IMG/VR virus record: IMGVR_UViG_3300030328_002651
Location: 1-47,055 of that record
From: a virus
Strand: one strand, 5' to 3'
DNA length: 47,055 bases
Made by a program: the position numbers and the translations under genes. This document shows positions 1 through 7,435 of this stretch, piece by piece; the stretch's first letter is position 1; the number at the start of each line of letters is the position of its first letter. The notes below the pieces were generated by a model. That model made no database searches and was not told where the DNA came from. It saw only the letters and a list, made by a program, of their open reading frames with translations.

Positions 1-85
1 CTCCAAAGGCAATTGAAAGTGTCATAGGAAGGTCTAATTTGGGAAGTGGCAGAGTAGCTATAAAGATAAAATCACAGAAAAAAGG
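1..85. repeat. Left copy of terminal overlap
   Basis: The first 85 bases match the last 85 of the window (46971-47055) except at position 8 (G here, A at 46978). Positions 9-85 are an exact 77-nt match. The mismatch is silent (AAG/AAA, Lys) in the ParB reading frame that crosses the join. An overlap lying inside a gene, with the frame preserved, shows that the sequence closes into a circle or is circularly permuted. The exact 77-nt run equals a common assembler k-mer, so it is probably an assembly overlap and not a physical terminal repeat (inference). Confidence 0.9.
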
Positions 86-695
86 CGGAACTAAGGAAAA
101 AGTTGAAAGAACAAAGTACTACCTTCAAACAAAGAAGTTTGGAAGAGCTACAGTTCCTTCGTATGTAGATTACTTATATAAGACTTGGGCAAAGAGTTCA
201 GTAACTGAAGAACAAGTCAAGCTTGTAATGAAAGACACTTGGAGTCTATCTTTAAAAGATATATCCGTTGGAAGTCATCAAACTGGATATAATTTAGAAA
301 GAATCCATAAGTTATCTGGAAGCAATCCTCAAACTTTTTCTTTTAGAATACTTCAGGCTTTAATTCACGAATATATATTTCGTTGCAATATAAAAGAGCT
401 TGATAAGTTTGCAAAGCTAGTTAAAGGTGCAATTTCTTACAAAGAATGGTGCTTAAAATGTTGGGAAGCAGAGGATATTAAAGAAGATATGCTTCTTGCT
501 ATCTCAACAACGAACTTAAGAAATGCTTTTAAACAAACTGGTTCAAAGAAAGATATTGTTAAATATATCACAAATAAATCGGATGTTAAGTTTCCCTTTA
601 GAGATATATTTACTAGCAAAGAAGCAGATTGGAAGGAAATCGAAGTGAAATCGGCTTACCTCGATAAGAAGCTTATCTATAAACCTATTATGTAA
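1..695 (+). CDS. ParB-like protein, C-terminal part (gene crosses the circle join)
   Basis: This is the 3' part of the gene that begins at 45980. Joined through the 85-base overlap it gives one 561-residue protein with no frame break. This portion, read from position 3, encodes a basic, helix-rich C-terminal region after the ParB core and is not itself a recognisable domain. An internal TTG at 39 is only a leucine codon of the joined gene, not a start. The gene ends at TAA 693-695 and is followed by a GC-rich hairpin and three 12-bp direct repeats. The C-terminal region of ParB proteins usually supplies dimerisation or specific DNA contacts, which would fit, but I see no diagnostic motif here. 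Confidence 0.85.
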   Translation, partial: PKAIESVIGRSNLGSGRVAIKIKSQKKGGTKEKVERTKYYLQTKKFGRATVPSYVDYLYKTWAKSSVTEEQVKLVMKDTWSLSLKDISVGSHQTGYNLERIHKLSGSNPQTFSFRILQALIHEYIFRCNIKELDKFAKLVKGAISYKEWCLKCWEAEDIKEDMLLAISTTNLRNAFKQTGSKKDIVKYITNKSDVKFPFRDIFTSKEADWKEIEVKSAYLDKKLIYKPIM

Positions 696-707
696 GCTTC
701 GGTTAAA

Positions 708-736
708 AAGGGGGGTGTTCGCATTGCGCCCCCCTT
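708..736. terminator. GC-rich hairpin after parB
   Basis: The stem is AA plus six G, then TGT, pairing with GCG, six C and TT: 11 pairs including two U-G pairs, around a 7-nt loop. There is no T tract on the plus side. A run of A precedes it, so on the minus strand it would look like an intrinsic terminator. It may act as a bidirectional stop or an mRNA 3' end stabiliser. Confidence 0.5.
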
Positions 737-742
737 ATAAAA

Positions 743-778
743 ACCACCCTAGAGACCACCCCTGAGACCACCCTTCTG
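743..778. repeat. Three tandem 12-bp repeats
   Basis: Three adjacent 12-bp units share the core ACCACCC (743-754, 755-766, 767-778); units 1 and 2 differ at two positions. They lie in the non-coding gap between the ParB-like gene and the next gene. Centromere-like sites are commonly short direct repeats beside parB, so these are a candidate binding site for the neighbouring protein (inference only). The unit is not the canonical chromosomal parS palindrome. Confidence 0.6.
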
Positions 779-854
779 TTTTAATTTTTCATAAATATTT
801 ATTATTCAACTGGACAATAATGTTCATTTTGTATTATCTTTAAAGGAGGTAAAA

Positions 855-1208
855 ATGCAAATAAAACAACGATTAGATTCGAAAAAGAAACATTTATTGA
901 TGTCGCAATCAATAAAGTCTCATAAGAATACAACCGTATTAAATCCCCTGTCTGTCAACGCCCAAACGTTATTAAAAGAATTTAAGAATTTCTATGATTC
1001 AAAAGATAATGAAGTCTTGAAGATTCGTACAATGACTAAGTGGCAATTATCTGCCTATATGAGGAAGATTGACAGTAACAAAGCTATTCAAATAGCTAGA
1101 AAAATAAAAGATCGTAGAGAGTTTAATAAATATGTTGGCAAAGATATTCAGGCAATGCTGTCTAATTATATGTTTGCTTATCATAAATTGTTATCTTTCA
1201 ATAAATGA
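855..1208 (+). CDS. Hypothetical basic protein (117 aa)
   Basis: I do not recognise this protein. It is small, lysine-rich and helical, with a serine/lysine-rich first 30 residues and an amphipathic second half. The start is well supported by a near-perfect ribosome binding site (AAAGGAGGT, 5 nt before ATG). It is the first gene after the parB 3' region and follows a 150-nt gap with a 12-bp palindrome at 791-802 and a -10-like TATTAT at 832-837. It probably belongs to the early accessory genes. A small DNA-binding role is possible from its charge but is not shown. Confidence 0.75.
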   Translation: MQIKQRLDSKKKHLLMSQSIKSHKNTTVLNPLSVNAQTLLKEFKNFYDSKDNEVLKIRTMTKWQLSAYMRKIDSNKAIQIARKIKDRREFNKYVGKDIQAMLSNYMFAYHKLLSFNK

Positions 1209-1210
1209 TT

Positions 1211-1278
1211 GAGGTAGGCTCTTGACACAAACTACCGCTTCCTTACCCCTTCCACATACACACGTTAAGAGCCTTCTC
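1211..1278 (+). promoter_or_regulatory. Structured leader of the zinc-ribbon gene at 1288
   Basis: A perfect 8-bp helix pairs 1216-1223 with 1267-1274. It is extended by a 3-bp GAG/CTC helix (1211-1213 with 1276-1278) across a small internal loop. It encloses a 43-nt pyrimidine-rich loop and ends 10 nt before the next ATG. There is no T tract, so a leader structure fits better than a terminator. No known riboswitch class was recognised. Confidence 0.5.
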
Positions 1279-1287
1279 ATAATCACA

Positions 1288-1524
1288 ATGAGAATCAATT
1301 CAAAAAAATGTCCAATTTGTTCTGCAAAACTTATAGGACATTTGCACAATTCTTACGATCCTGAACTAAAAGAAACAATTACAGATGTCACACTAGAGTG
1401 TGAGGTTTGTAAAAAAGAAATAGATATATCAGATTATTACGAAACATCAAATTTAAAAAAGGAAATAAATGGTAGTTTTAGAAGAATTACAAAAAACCTG
1501 GGCAGAGATGTTCAGCAGCATTGA
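1288..1524 (+). CDS. Small zinc-ribbon protein (78 aa)
   Basis: Two CxxC knuckles (CPIC near residue 8 and CEVC near residue 38) form a treble-clef or zinc-ribbon type site. The rest is a short helical tail. An in-frame TTG at 1222 would give a longer product, but that segment lies in the structured leader and reads as low-complexity Thr/Leu/Pro. The ATG at 1288 is preferred although its Shine-Dalgarno is weak. The gene overlaps the next one by 56 nt. Proteins of this type often bind nucleic acid or other proteins; the specific role is unknown. Confidence 0.65.
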   Translation: MRINSKKCPICSAKLIGHLHNSYDPELKETITDVTLECEVCKKEIDISDYYETSNLKKEINGSFRRITKNLGRDVQQH

Positions 1525-1708
1525 CTCCTTTGTGACAAAAGCAAATAGCATTGATCCTGCAATCGCAAAAGACTTAGACAGAAATGTGATTGTTCGGGCA
1601 ATGAAATCCACACGAGAACTGGATGCCCTTCTTTCCCGGGCAAAAGAAATATCCGATGCTAAAAGGATAGATAAAAATCAAGAAACACTTTTTAATGAGC
1701 AAACTTGA
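1469..1708 (+). CDS. Hypothetical helical protein (79 aa)
   Basis: Not recognised. It is an all-helical protein with mixed charge. The start ATG has a good ribosome binding site (AAAAAAGGA, 6 nt upstream). The start lies inside the end of the zinc-ribbon gene and its end overlaps the next start by 14 nt, which suggests translational coupling in one transcript with the genes at 1288-2680. Confidence 0.7.
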   Translation: MVVLEELQKTWAEMFSSIDSFVTKANSIDPAIAKDLDRNVIVRAMKSTRELDALLSRAKEISDAKRIDKNQETLFNEQT

Positions 1709-1952
1709 TACAATAGCGGATGAAATGTGTGAGAACCTATTTCCTTATCTAAGCAGATTAGGTCATCCCACAAAAGAAATTGCAGTAAATGGCTTAATTA
1801 CTACATTTGAATGCACAGAAGAATTAGCCACAAAGATATATGAAAGATGGACTAAACAATGTGATGAATGGCGTGCTAAAAATATGTCAGATCCTCACCC
1901 AGCCCATAAACAAATAATGAAAACATTTAATATTCTAAGGAAAACCTTATGA
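1695..1952 (+). CDS. Hypothetical protein (85 aa)
   Basis: Not recognised. It is a compact, mainly helical protein with three cysteines that are not in paired knuckles. It overlaps the gene before it by 14 nt. Its stop codon overlaps the next start in an ATGA arrangement (1949-1952), so it is probably co-translated with the DUF932 protein that follows and may share its pathway. Confidence 0.7.
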   Translation: MSKLDTIADEMCENLFPYLSRLGHPTKEIAVNGLITTFECTEELATKIYERWTKQCDEWRAKNMSDPHPAHKQIMKTFNILRKTL

Positions 1953-2680
1953 TGAATAAACTAATGGTTCATTGCGGTGGAATAAATGCAGACTACAATG
2001 AAGTTTGTAATGTCCCACTTCCACAGGAAACAGAGACATACGTTCCTGTTCCATATAAAGATATAATAGACAATACAAAAGAAGTAGCCGATACATTACT
2101 CAAAGGTTATGAGTATGATGGCTCTCAGTATGCTTTATCAGGTAAAGATAAAGATGACAACTATAACAAATTCTTCGGAGTTCACTACTATAAAGGTGAA
2201 AATGAAGAAATGCACCAAGCGATTGGTATGCGTTCTAGTTATGACAAATCAATGGCAAATGGCGTTTGTGCTGGTGCTAGAATATTTGTCTGTGATAATA
2301 TGGCTTTCGTAGGTGAAATCACTATAATGAGAAAGCATACTAAAAATGTATTAGGTGATCTTCAAGACAAATTGGTAAGTGCTTTATACAAAGCGAATAA
2401 TAACTTTGCCAATATTGTTAAAGATACTCAAACAATGAAGGATATGCCTGTAAGTAAAGATCAAGCTTACGAGTTTATAGGTAAAGCTAGAGGATACAAG
2501 TTGTTATCAGCTAATCAGTCTAATGATGCTTATAAAAACTGGGATAAACCTCCTTTCGAAGAGTTTAAAGAAGACAATATGTGGTCTTTATATAATGCTT
2601 GCACAGAAGCGTTAAAAACAAGTCCACCTAATAAAATAATAGAAAAGCATATCGCTCTCCATAAAAGAGCAATGGCATAA
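1949..2680 (+). CDS. DUF932 family protein
   Basis: The central part (about residues 90-130) carries the features I associate with the DUF932 phage/plasmid family: an RSSYDKS stretch, then a glycine/alanine patch, the FVCDN segment, GE and RKHT. The family (243 residues here, typical length) is common in phages and plasmids next to recombination genes. Its biochemical activity is not established to my knowledge. The position directly upstream of the annealing protein and the possible ssDNA-binding protein supports a role in DNA replication or recombination. Translation is coupled to the upstream gene by ATGA, and a strong terminator-like hairpin follows it. Confidence 0.75.
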   Translation: MMNKLMVHCGGINADYNEVCNVPLPQETETYVPVPYKDIIDNTKEVADTLLKGYEYDGSQYALSGKDKDDNYNKFFGVHYYKGENEEMHQAIGMRSSYDKSMANGVCAGARIFVCDNMAFVGEITIMRKHTKNVLGDLQDKLVSALYKANNNFANIVKDTQTMKDMPVSKDQAYEFIGKARGYKLLSANQSNDAYKNWDKPPFEEFKEDNMWSLYNACTEALKTSPPNKIIEKHIALHKRAMA

Positions 2681-2690
2681 TTTAATATAT

Positions 2691-2768
2691 GAAGGGTTGG
2701 ATATTCCTTGTACCAAGATACCCACTACTATTACCTATTTTCTTGGTTTTCCAGCCCTTCTCTTTTTT
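2691..2768 (+). terminator. Terminator-like hairpin with inner stem
   Basis: An 11-bp helix with one U-G pair (2691-2701 with 2750-2760) encloses a second, perfect 7-bp helix (2712-2718 with 2741-2747), followed by TCTTTTTT (2761-2768). It separates the DUF932 gene from the annealing-protein gene, whose ATG is 32 nt after the closing helix. It can act as an intrinsic terminator or attenuator. The long structured loop is more than a simple terminator needs. Confidence 0.65.
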
Positions 2769-2791
2769 AATAATTTAACTATAGGAGCATA

Positions 2792-3631
2792 ATGAGCGAA
2801 ACACAAAACGCTAACTTTGAAGAAATGTGCGATATGTACGCAGTTCTTCGCAATGAAGATATAAAAGGTATGACTGAACAGAAAGGAAGATTTGACTACC
2901 TGTCTTGGGCGAAAGCTTGGGATTTAGTAAAGCAATTCTTTCCTAGATGTGATTATACCGTAAAAAGATTTCCAACTGAACTTGGTGGAAATAAGTACTT
3001 ACTTCCCTATACAATATTGCCAGATGCAAGTGCATTGGTGTTTGTAGAAATTGAAATAGAGGATAGAAACGGTGACACTCATACTACAACTATGGAACTT
3101 GCTGTAACTGACAATTCAAATAGATCAGTTAAAAATCCCGATTCTGTTCAAGTTCAAAATACTATTCGCAGATGCCTAGCAAAAGGTTTATCTACTCTAA
3201 CGGGCTTAGGTATCGAATTATGGGCTGGTGAAGATATTAAAATGCTTGACTACAAAAAAGAAACTCACATTACAGGCGATGATATAATGCCCGGGATGGT
3301 GACTGGTGAGCAAAGTAGAAAGCTAAATGAACTAATGCTTAAAACAGAGTGCCCCCAAAAGAATAAGATAGATATTCAAAAACATAAAGAAAGTGGATTT
3401 AAAAATCTTAGTGAAGCTGAAGCTCAAATCTTAATAACAGATACTAAAATAGGCATACATAATAATAAAACGCCTACCAAGACTCGCTTAGAAGCAGTTA
3501 AAAAGCTCCTTTTAAAGCTAGATATGCACGAAGATAAAAAAGAAGAATCAATGTTATTCCTACAAGGTTCTTTAAGCAATCAATTACTTGATAAATTTGA
3601 AAAACAACTAAAAGAAATGGAGAATAAATGA
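2792..3631 (+). CDS. DUF1071-type single-strand annealing protein
   Basis: The N-terminal 150 residues match the pattern of DUF1071 recombination mediators: a YLSWAKAW motif (residues 36-43), a beta-rich middle, a conserved TDNSN near 106-110, NTIRRCLAK around 123-131 and WAGEDIK at 144-150. Such proteins pair complementary single strands in phage recombination and are functional analogues of Red-beta/ERF/Sak. The C-terminal 130 residues are helical and variable, as is usual. The next gene, a possible ssDNA-binding protein, overlaps by 4 nt (ATGA). The replication genes downstream fit a recombination-replication module. Confidence 0.75.
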   Translation: MSETQNANFEEMCDMYAVLRNEDIKGMTEQKGRFDYLSWAKAWDLVKQFFPRCDYTVKRFPTELGGNKYLLPYTILPDASALVFVEIEIEDRNGDTHTTTMELAVTDNSNRSVKNPDSVQVQNTIRRCLAKGLSTLTGLGIELWAGEDIKMLDYKKETHITGDDIMPGMVTGEQSRKLNELMLKTECPQKNKIDIQKHKESGFKNLSEAEAQILITDTKIGIHNNKTPTKTRLEAVKKLLLKLDMHEDKKEESMLFLQGSLSNQLLDKFEKQLKEMENK

Positions 3632-4266
3632 CTGGTTTTGGAAAAGTAGACATATCAAATAAAGGTTCCAATGGGGATTGGCCCAAGGGAATGTGGATTA
3701 AATGCGCTCTTATAACAGATATAAAGAATGTAACAGAGAAAAGTCAGTATGAAAATGATATTTGTATCAATATAAATGCTGATTTACCCGAAGACTCTAA
3801 ATCAAAGTTTGGTATCTATTGGTATATGAACTGCAATCACGAAAAGAATGAAAGAGGCGAAGTTGTAGGATGGGGATCTCCGTTTGGTGATAACAAAGTT
3901 CAAGGACCTTCTAAGAATATCGCAGACTTTCTTACTGCATTAGGTCACGATATTACCGCTGGCACATTAACTGAAGACAAAAAAGGTCTTTCCGAAGAAA
4001 CAATCCGTGATTGTATCGGAAGAAAATGCTATGTGATTGAGTATGAAACAACCGATATAAATGGTAATGGAAACAATAAAAGAACTATTCTTCCTTACAA
4101 ATTCGGTACTGTTGAAAGTGGTATAAAACCAATGCTTGAATGGTGGAAATCTCTTAAGAATAAGCCAAAAAAGTTCAATGGAAACAGCTCTCTTGGTTCT
4201 ATATGGGAAAGTAAAAAAGTTGAAGGCGAAGTAGACACTACAAACCTAATGCCTGATCTTTCCTAA
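3628..4266 (+). CDS. Possible single-stranded DNA-binding protein
   Basis: This 212-residue protein directly follows the annealing protein with a 4-nt ATGA overlap and precedes the primase-helicase, the usual place for a phage ssDNA-binding protein. The sequence alternates beta strands with aromatic residues in the first 130 residues. It ends in a short flexible tail with acidic residues and a hydrophobic end, reminiscent of SSB tails. I see no diagnostic OB-fold motif, so the assignment rests mainly on position and general character. It could be another recombination accessory protein. Confidence 0.45.
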   Translation: MTGFGKVDISNKGSNGDWPKGMWIKCALITDIKNVTEKSQYENDICININADLPEDSKSKFGIYWYMNCNHEKNERGEVVGWGSPFGDNKVQGPSKNIADFLTALGHDITAGTLTEDKKGLSEETIRDCIGRKCYVIEYETTDINGNGNNKRTILPYKFGTVESGIKPMLEWWKSLKNKPKKFNGNSSLGSIWESKKVEGEVDTTNLMPDLS

Positions 4267-4577
4267 TGGATTACACTAGAAAAGCCTCTCATAGGTCAAA
4301 ACCTAGAATACCTAAAATAAGCGTTGAGAGTCTTATTATTGAGTTCTTGCAACGACTTGAAACTGGCACAGTAATAGGTTCGCATCATATACAAATAGAT
4401 GCACCACAATGGGCTTTTAATACATATAGCAAGAGATTCAATCCCGATACTTTTATGAGAAAGTTCAGAGGAATTAAGAATGAGAAAGATTATATGCTCA
4501 AAAACGCAGGTATTACTTTGAAAGAAGTAGTCAAGTTCAAAGGTGAAAAGAGTTGGGAAATCCAACGCATTTCGTAG
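4266..4577 (+). CDS. Hypothetical protein, possible winged helix (103 aa)
   Basis: Not recognised. It is basic, with a helix-rich first half and a beta hairpin near the end, compatible with a small winged-helix DNA-binding fold. It lies between the possible SSB and the primase-helicase, overlapping the primase reading frame by 25 nt if the TTG start of the latter is used. That placement suggests a helicase- or primase-accessory role, but nothing in the sequence shows it. Confidence 0.7.
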   Translation: MDYTRKASHRSKPRIPKISVESLIIEFLQRLETGTVIGSHHIQIDAPQWAFNTYSKRFNPDTFMRKFRGIKNEKDYMLKNAGITLKEVVKFKGEKSWEIQRIS

Positions 4578-6361
4578 AAATAGCTTCAGGGCATATAGCC
4601 AATCGAGGTATGGCAGATTTAATTGCGAATCTGCCTAGCCTTATTGGTGTCTCTTCTGCCAAGCGCGAACTTTATCATAGCTGGTATTCTTTCGATCAGG
4701 AAATTCAAAGTCATCTCGATGGTAAAAACTCTATAAGCACATTTAAGGGTGTTTACTATGTTGATCAGATTATTCTAGATGTTGACTTTAAGGAATTATC
4801 CGAAACTGAGAGATTGCAGGCAGTTAAATTCTTTGTAAATACAGATTTACTTGAGGATTTATCAATAAAAGAAGAACACATACAAGTGTGGTATAGCGGA
4901 ACTGGCTTTCATGTCGTTTTGCCAGATTTATTTGGCTTTACCCCCTCTACTACTCTACCCTTTTCTGTTAAAGCAACTTTAGAAACTGTTTTTCCCGATG
5001 CTGATAAAATATATGATGGTGCAAGATTGATACGCGCTCCTTTTAGTTACAATAAAAAGAGCAAGTTATTTAAGGTTCCTCTAACATTAAGAGAGTTAAA
5101 TACTTTTAGCATAGAAGACATCAAAAAAAAAGCATCAACGGTTCCTGATGAAATAAACTTGAATCAGTATGCTTTTAAAAATGTCGAACACTATCTAAAA
5201 CAGTATTTAAAACTTGAGGTTGAGAAGGTTTATAAAAATGTGACTGCTCAAAAGTCTACATTTGACATAGACCCAACTACAGTAGTTACTTGTATGCAAA
5301 CTCTACTATCTAAGCCTCCAATACCCGGTGAAAGAAACGAATCTATGATGAGGATCGCTGCTTGGTACAGAAGGTCAGGCATTCCAAAGGAAAGTGTTAT
5401 TCAAACATTGATGAGTTGGACTGGCAATAAAGAAGAAGCGATTAGTACTGTAAATAGTGTATATGATAAAGGATATAATTATTGGTGTAATGATTATATA
5501 ATGTCTAAGTACTGCGATCCTAAGTGTATCCATTTCAAACGTAAAGATTATTCTATGCCAATTGAAAATATGAGTACGCTAGCTGAAAAGTATAAAGAGT
5601 TCATTGAATCTGGTATATCAAAAAGTGCTTTCAACTTTAAAGATCTTTATAGAAGTTGGAATTCTGACTTTTGGATAATGCCGGGTGAACTTGTTATCCT
5701 TCTTGGTGATACTGGAATGGGTAAGTCTACATACTTATCTAATCTTGCAGTTCTTTTAAGAAAACACAAGATAATGTATCTATCGCTAGAAAACACTTGG
5801 CATTTAACATATAGAAGATTAGTACAAATATCTTTAGGATATTCAAAAGACCAATCTAATAAGTACCATAAGGAACTTGAAGATATGTCAAATCTATATG
5901 ATAGCATTGACCACATACACGCAGTTCATAAATGCCCTGAAATAGAAAAACTTGAAGAAGAAGTTGCTCGATTTGATCCCGATATAGTAATGGTTGACCC
6001 TACAAATAAACTTATTGTAAAGAATGTTCATAATGAGTTTGATAAGATGAACGCTATAATAACAAAATTGAAAGACATTGCTGTTAATCAAGAATGTGTT
6101 GTGGTTGCGGTTCATCATATTAATAAGGAATCAGCTAAGACTGGTTATGTTGATATTAATTCTGCAAAAGGTTCAAGTACTGTTGTACAAGAAGCTGATA
6201 AAGTATTAACTCTCAATGGAACTAGAATAGAAAATGGAAGAATAATTACCTCTGATAAAAATAGAGATGGAAAAGGTCTTAAAATAATGTTTCAGTTTAA
6301 TAAAGAACATATGACATTTGATGAGCCACCTCCTATCACTCTACACGATCAGAGTTTTTGA
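4553..6361 (+). CDS. Primase-helicase fusion (AEP-type primase plus RecA/DnaB helicase)
   Basis: The N-terminal part looks like an archaeo-eukaryotic primase. It has acidic metal-binding candidates D76 and D78 in a hydrophobic strand, then YSGTGFH (residues 114-120), matching the SGxGxH motif of that superfamily. The C-terminal part is a RecA-fold helicase of DnaB type: Walker A GDTGMGKST (385-393) and a Walker B strand ending at D482 in MVDPTNK. A middle segment with several cysteines may be a zinc site. A single protein would thus prime and unwind at the fork, as T7 gp4 does with an unrelated TOPRIM primase. The TTG at 4553 has a modest ribosome site; an ATG at 4610 is an alternative start 19 residues later. 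Confidence 0.8.
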   Translation: MGNPTHFVEIASGHIANRGMADLIANLPSLIGVSSAKRELYHSWYSFDQEIQSHLDGKNSISTFKGVYYVDQIILDVDFKELSETERLQAVKFFVNTDLLEDLSIKEEHIQVWYSGTGFHVVLPDLFGFTPSTTLPFSVKATLETVFPDADKIYDGARLIRAPFSYNKKSKLFKVPLTLRELNTFSIEDIKKKASTVPDEINLNQYAFKNVEHYLKQYLKLEVEKVYKNVTAQKSTFDIDPTTVVTCMQTLLSKPPIPGERNESMMRIAAWYRRSGIPKESVIQTLMSWTGNKEEAISTVNSVYDKGYNYWCNDYIMSKYCDPKCIHFKRKDYSMPIENMSTLAEKYKEFIESGISKSAFNFKDLYRSWNSDFWIMPGELVILLGDTGMGKSTYLSNLAVLLRKHKIMYLSLENTWHLTYRRLVQISLGYSKDQSNKYHKELEDMSNLYDSIDHIHAVHKCPEIEKLEEEVARFDPDIVMVDPTNKLIVKNVHNEFDKMNAIITKLKDIAVNQECVVVAVHHINKESAKTGYVDINSAKGSSTVVQEADKVLTLNGTRIENGRIITSDKNRDGKGLKIMFQFNKEHMTFDEPPPITLHDQSF

Positions 6362-6372
6362 AAGGCAGTTTA

Positions 6373-6564
6373 ATGAAGTACCTATTCAAATTAGAAATGT
6401 TAAATAGTGGTGAAGGGGTTGGAGCTAGGCTTGTCCTTTTTACTTTAATGAATATGTTTGTCGGTTTTCACAATGTAAACGGTGAACACTTTAATCTAGG
6501 GTTCGGTTTTGGACCAATGGAGTGTAGTCTTACTCTACACAGGTGGACAAAATGGCTACCGTAA
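6373..6564 (+). CDS. Small hydrophobic protein (63 aa)
   Basis: Not recognised. The ATG at 6373 has AAAGG upstream; an in-frame TTG at 6358 is less likely. The middle is hydrophobic (about residues 20-38) and could be one membrane helix, followed by a glycine/phenylalanine-rich stretch. It sits directly after the primase-helicase and overlaps the next gene by 13 nt. It could be spurious, but the tight packing argues for a real gene. Confidence 0.5.
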   Translation: MKYLFKLEMLNSGEGVGARLVLFTLMNMFVGFHNVNGEHFNLGFGFGPMECSLTLHRWTKWLP

Positions 6565-6725
6565 CATATTACAGATACTCAGTTGATGATATATTAATTA
6601 ATAAAGAATATGCACATTTACTTGATAAGTATATAAATGTAACTGATGAAGAAGGAAATATTATTGCTTCTTTGCAAGTTCGTTTTATAGAAAAGGAAAT
6701 AATAAAAAATGAGCAACCCAAGTAA
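6552..6725 (+). CDS. Hypothetical acidic protein (57 aa)
   Basis: Not recognised. The ATG at 6552 follows AGGTGG by 5 nt, which fits better than the in-frame GTG at 6543. It is acidic, with several short beta segments and no cysteines. It overlaps the previous gene by 13 nt and the Hjc-like nuclease by 17 nt, so it is probably translated from the same message. Confidence 0.6.
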   Translation: MATVTYYRYSVDDILINKEYAHLLDKYINVTDEEGNIIASLQVRFIEKEIIKNEQPK

Positions 6726-7011
6726 ACGCAAAGGTAATTCTTTTGAGCGAGAGCTTGTCAACAACGCTAAGGGCTGGGGGTTCTCAGCCCAACGCGCTTG
6801 GGGTTCTAATGGTCAATCATTAGGACTTCACGAAGAAGTTGATTTAAAGATAGAAGAATATACAGTTCAAGCAAAACGCAGAAAAACATTGCCTAAATAC
6901 CTAAAGTGTGAACACACAGATATAGTAGCATTTAGGGAGGATCGTGGAGACACATACGCTTTAATGCCAATGGATAAATTTCTTAATCTTTTAAAACAAC
7001 TCAAGGGATAA
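6709..7011 (+). CDS. Hjc-like / PD-(D/E)XK nuclease, putative Holliday junction resolvase
   Basis: The opening KRKGNSFERELV resembles the N-terminus of archaeal-type Hjc resolvases, with E13 as the conserved glutamate. The core follows as D45 in EEVDLKI and a QAK triad (Q54, K56) in place of the usual ExK. At 100 residues it is slightly shorter than most Hjc proteins. Such enzymes cut four-way junctions or branched replication intermediates before packaging. Its place directly after the recombination and primase genes fits. The Glu-to-Gln change should be checked before assuming full activity. Confidence 0.65.
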   Translation: MSNPSKRKGNSFERELVNNAKGWGFSAQRAWGSNGQSLGLHEEVDLKIEEYTVQAKRRKTLPKYLKCEHTDIVAFREDRGDTYALMPMDKFLNLLKQLKG

Positions 7012-7015
7012 AGTA

Positions 7016-7222
7016 ATGGTGCATTCAATTAAAGATGCAGTTGCTTGTGAAGATTGTAATAAGAAGATAACAAAAATAGCAAAATGGATTAGATACGATT
7101 GTAAAGCTAGTGATGCAGTTGAAGAGATTAAACACTTAATTGAAAAAGCATATAAAAATGATGGGATTCACAAACTTGAATCCGATTATGATGCTGTTTT
7201 GGAATTTACAAAGGATAAATAA
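7016..7222 (+). CDS. Hypothetical small protein with CxxC (68 aa)
   Basis: Not recognised. It has a single CEDC knuckle near residue 11 followed by lysine-rich helices. It starts 5 nt after the nuclease stop and ends 3 nt before the next gene, so it is part of the same operon. One CxxC alone would need dimerisation to complete a zinc site. Confidence 0.65.
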   Translation: MVHSIKDAVACEDCNKKITKIAKWIRYDCKASDAVEEIKHLIEKAYKNDGIHKLESDYDAVLEFTKDK

Positions 7223-7224
7223 TA

Positions 7225-7431
7225 ATGGAATGGGTTATAAAGAAGATGTCTAGACGTTCTACAAGAACTTTTAAACACAATATAAACAATGCTCACATTG
7301 AACGGACATTAAAGTTTTGTCCTACTTGCAAAATGGTATGGTCAATCTCTGTAGATGGATCAGCTGCTAGATATGCTGATATGCCCACATACGGTCTAAA
7401 TAGAATCGTATGCAAGATCTGTAAAAAATAA
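7225..7431 (+). CDS. Small zinc-ribbon protein (68 aa)
   Basis: The N-terminal third is very basic (Arg/Lys/Ser/Thr). It is followed by CPTC near residue 30 and CKIC near residue 64, a classic two-knuckle zinc ribbon. The combination suggests nucleic-acid binding. It is one of several zinc-ribbon micro-proteins in the plus arm. It ends just before a strongly structured intergenic element (7436-7533). Confidence 0.7.
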   Translation: MEWVIKKMSRRSTRTFKHNINNAHIERTLKFCPTCKMVWSISVDGSAARYADMPTYGLNRIVCKICKK

Positions 7432-7435
7432 CAAT

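Noticed and set aside
1-85. Genuine short direct terminal repeats as in T7
   Set aside because: The repeat lies inside one gene with the frame intact and has an exact 77-nt run typical of assembly k-mers. A circularly closed contig explains it better.
1222-1250. TTGACA as a -35 promoter element
   Set aside because: No -10 at suitable spacing; the bases belong to the loop edge of the leader helix.
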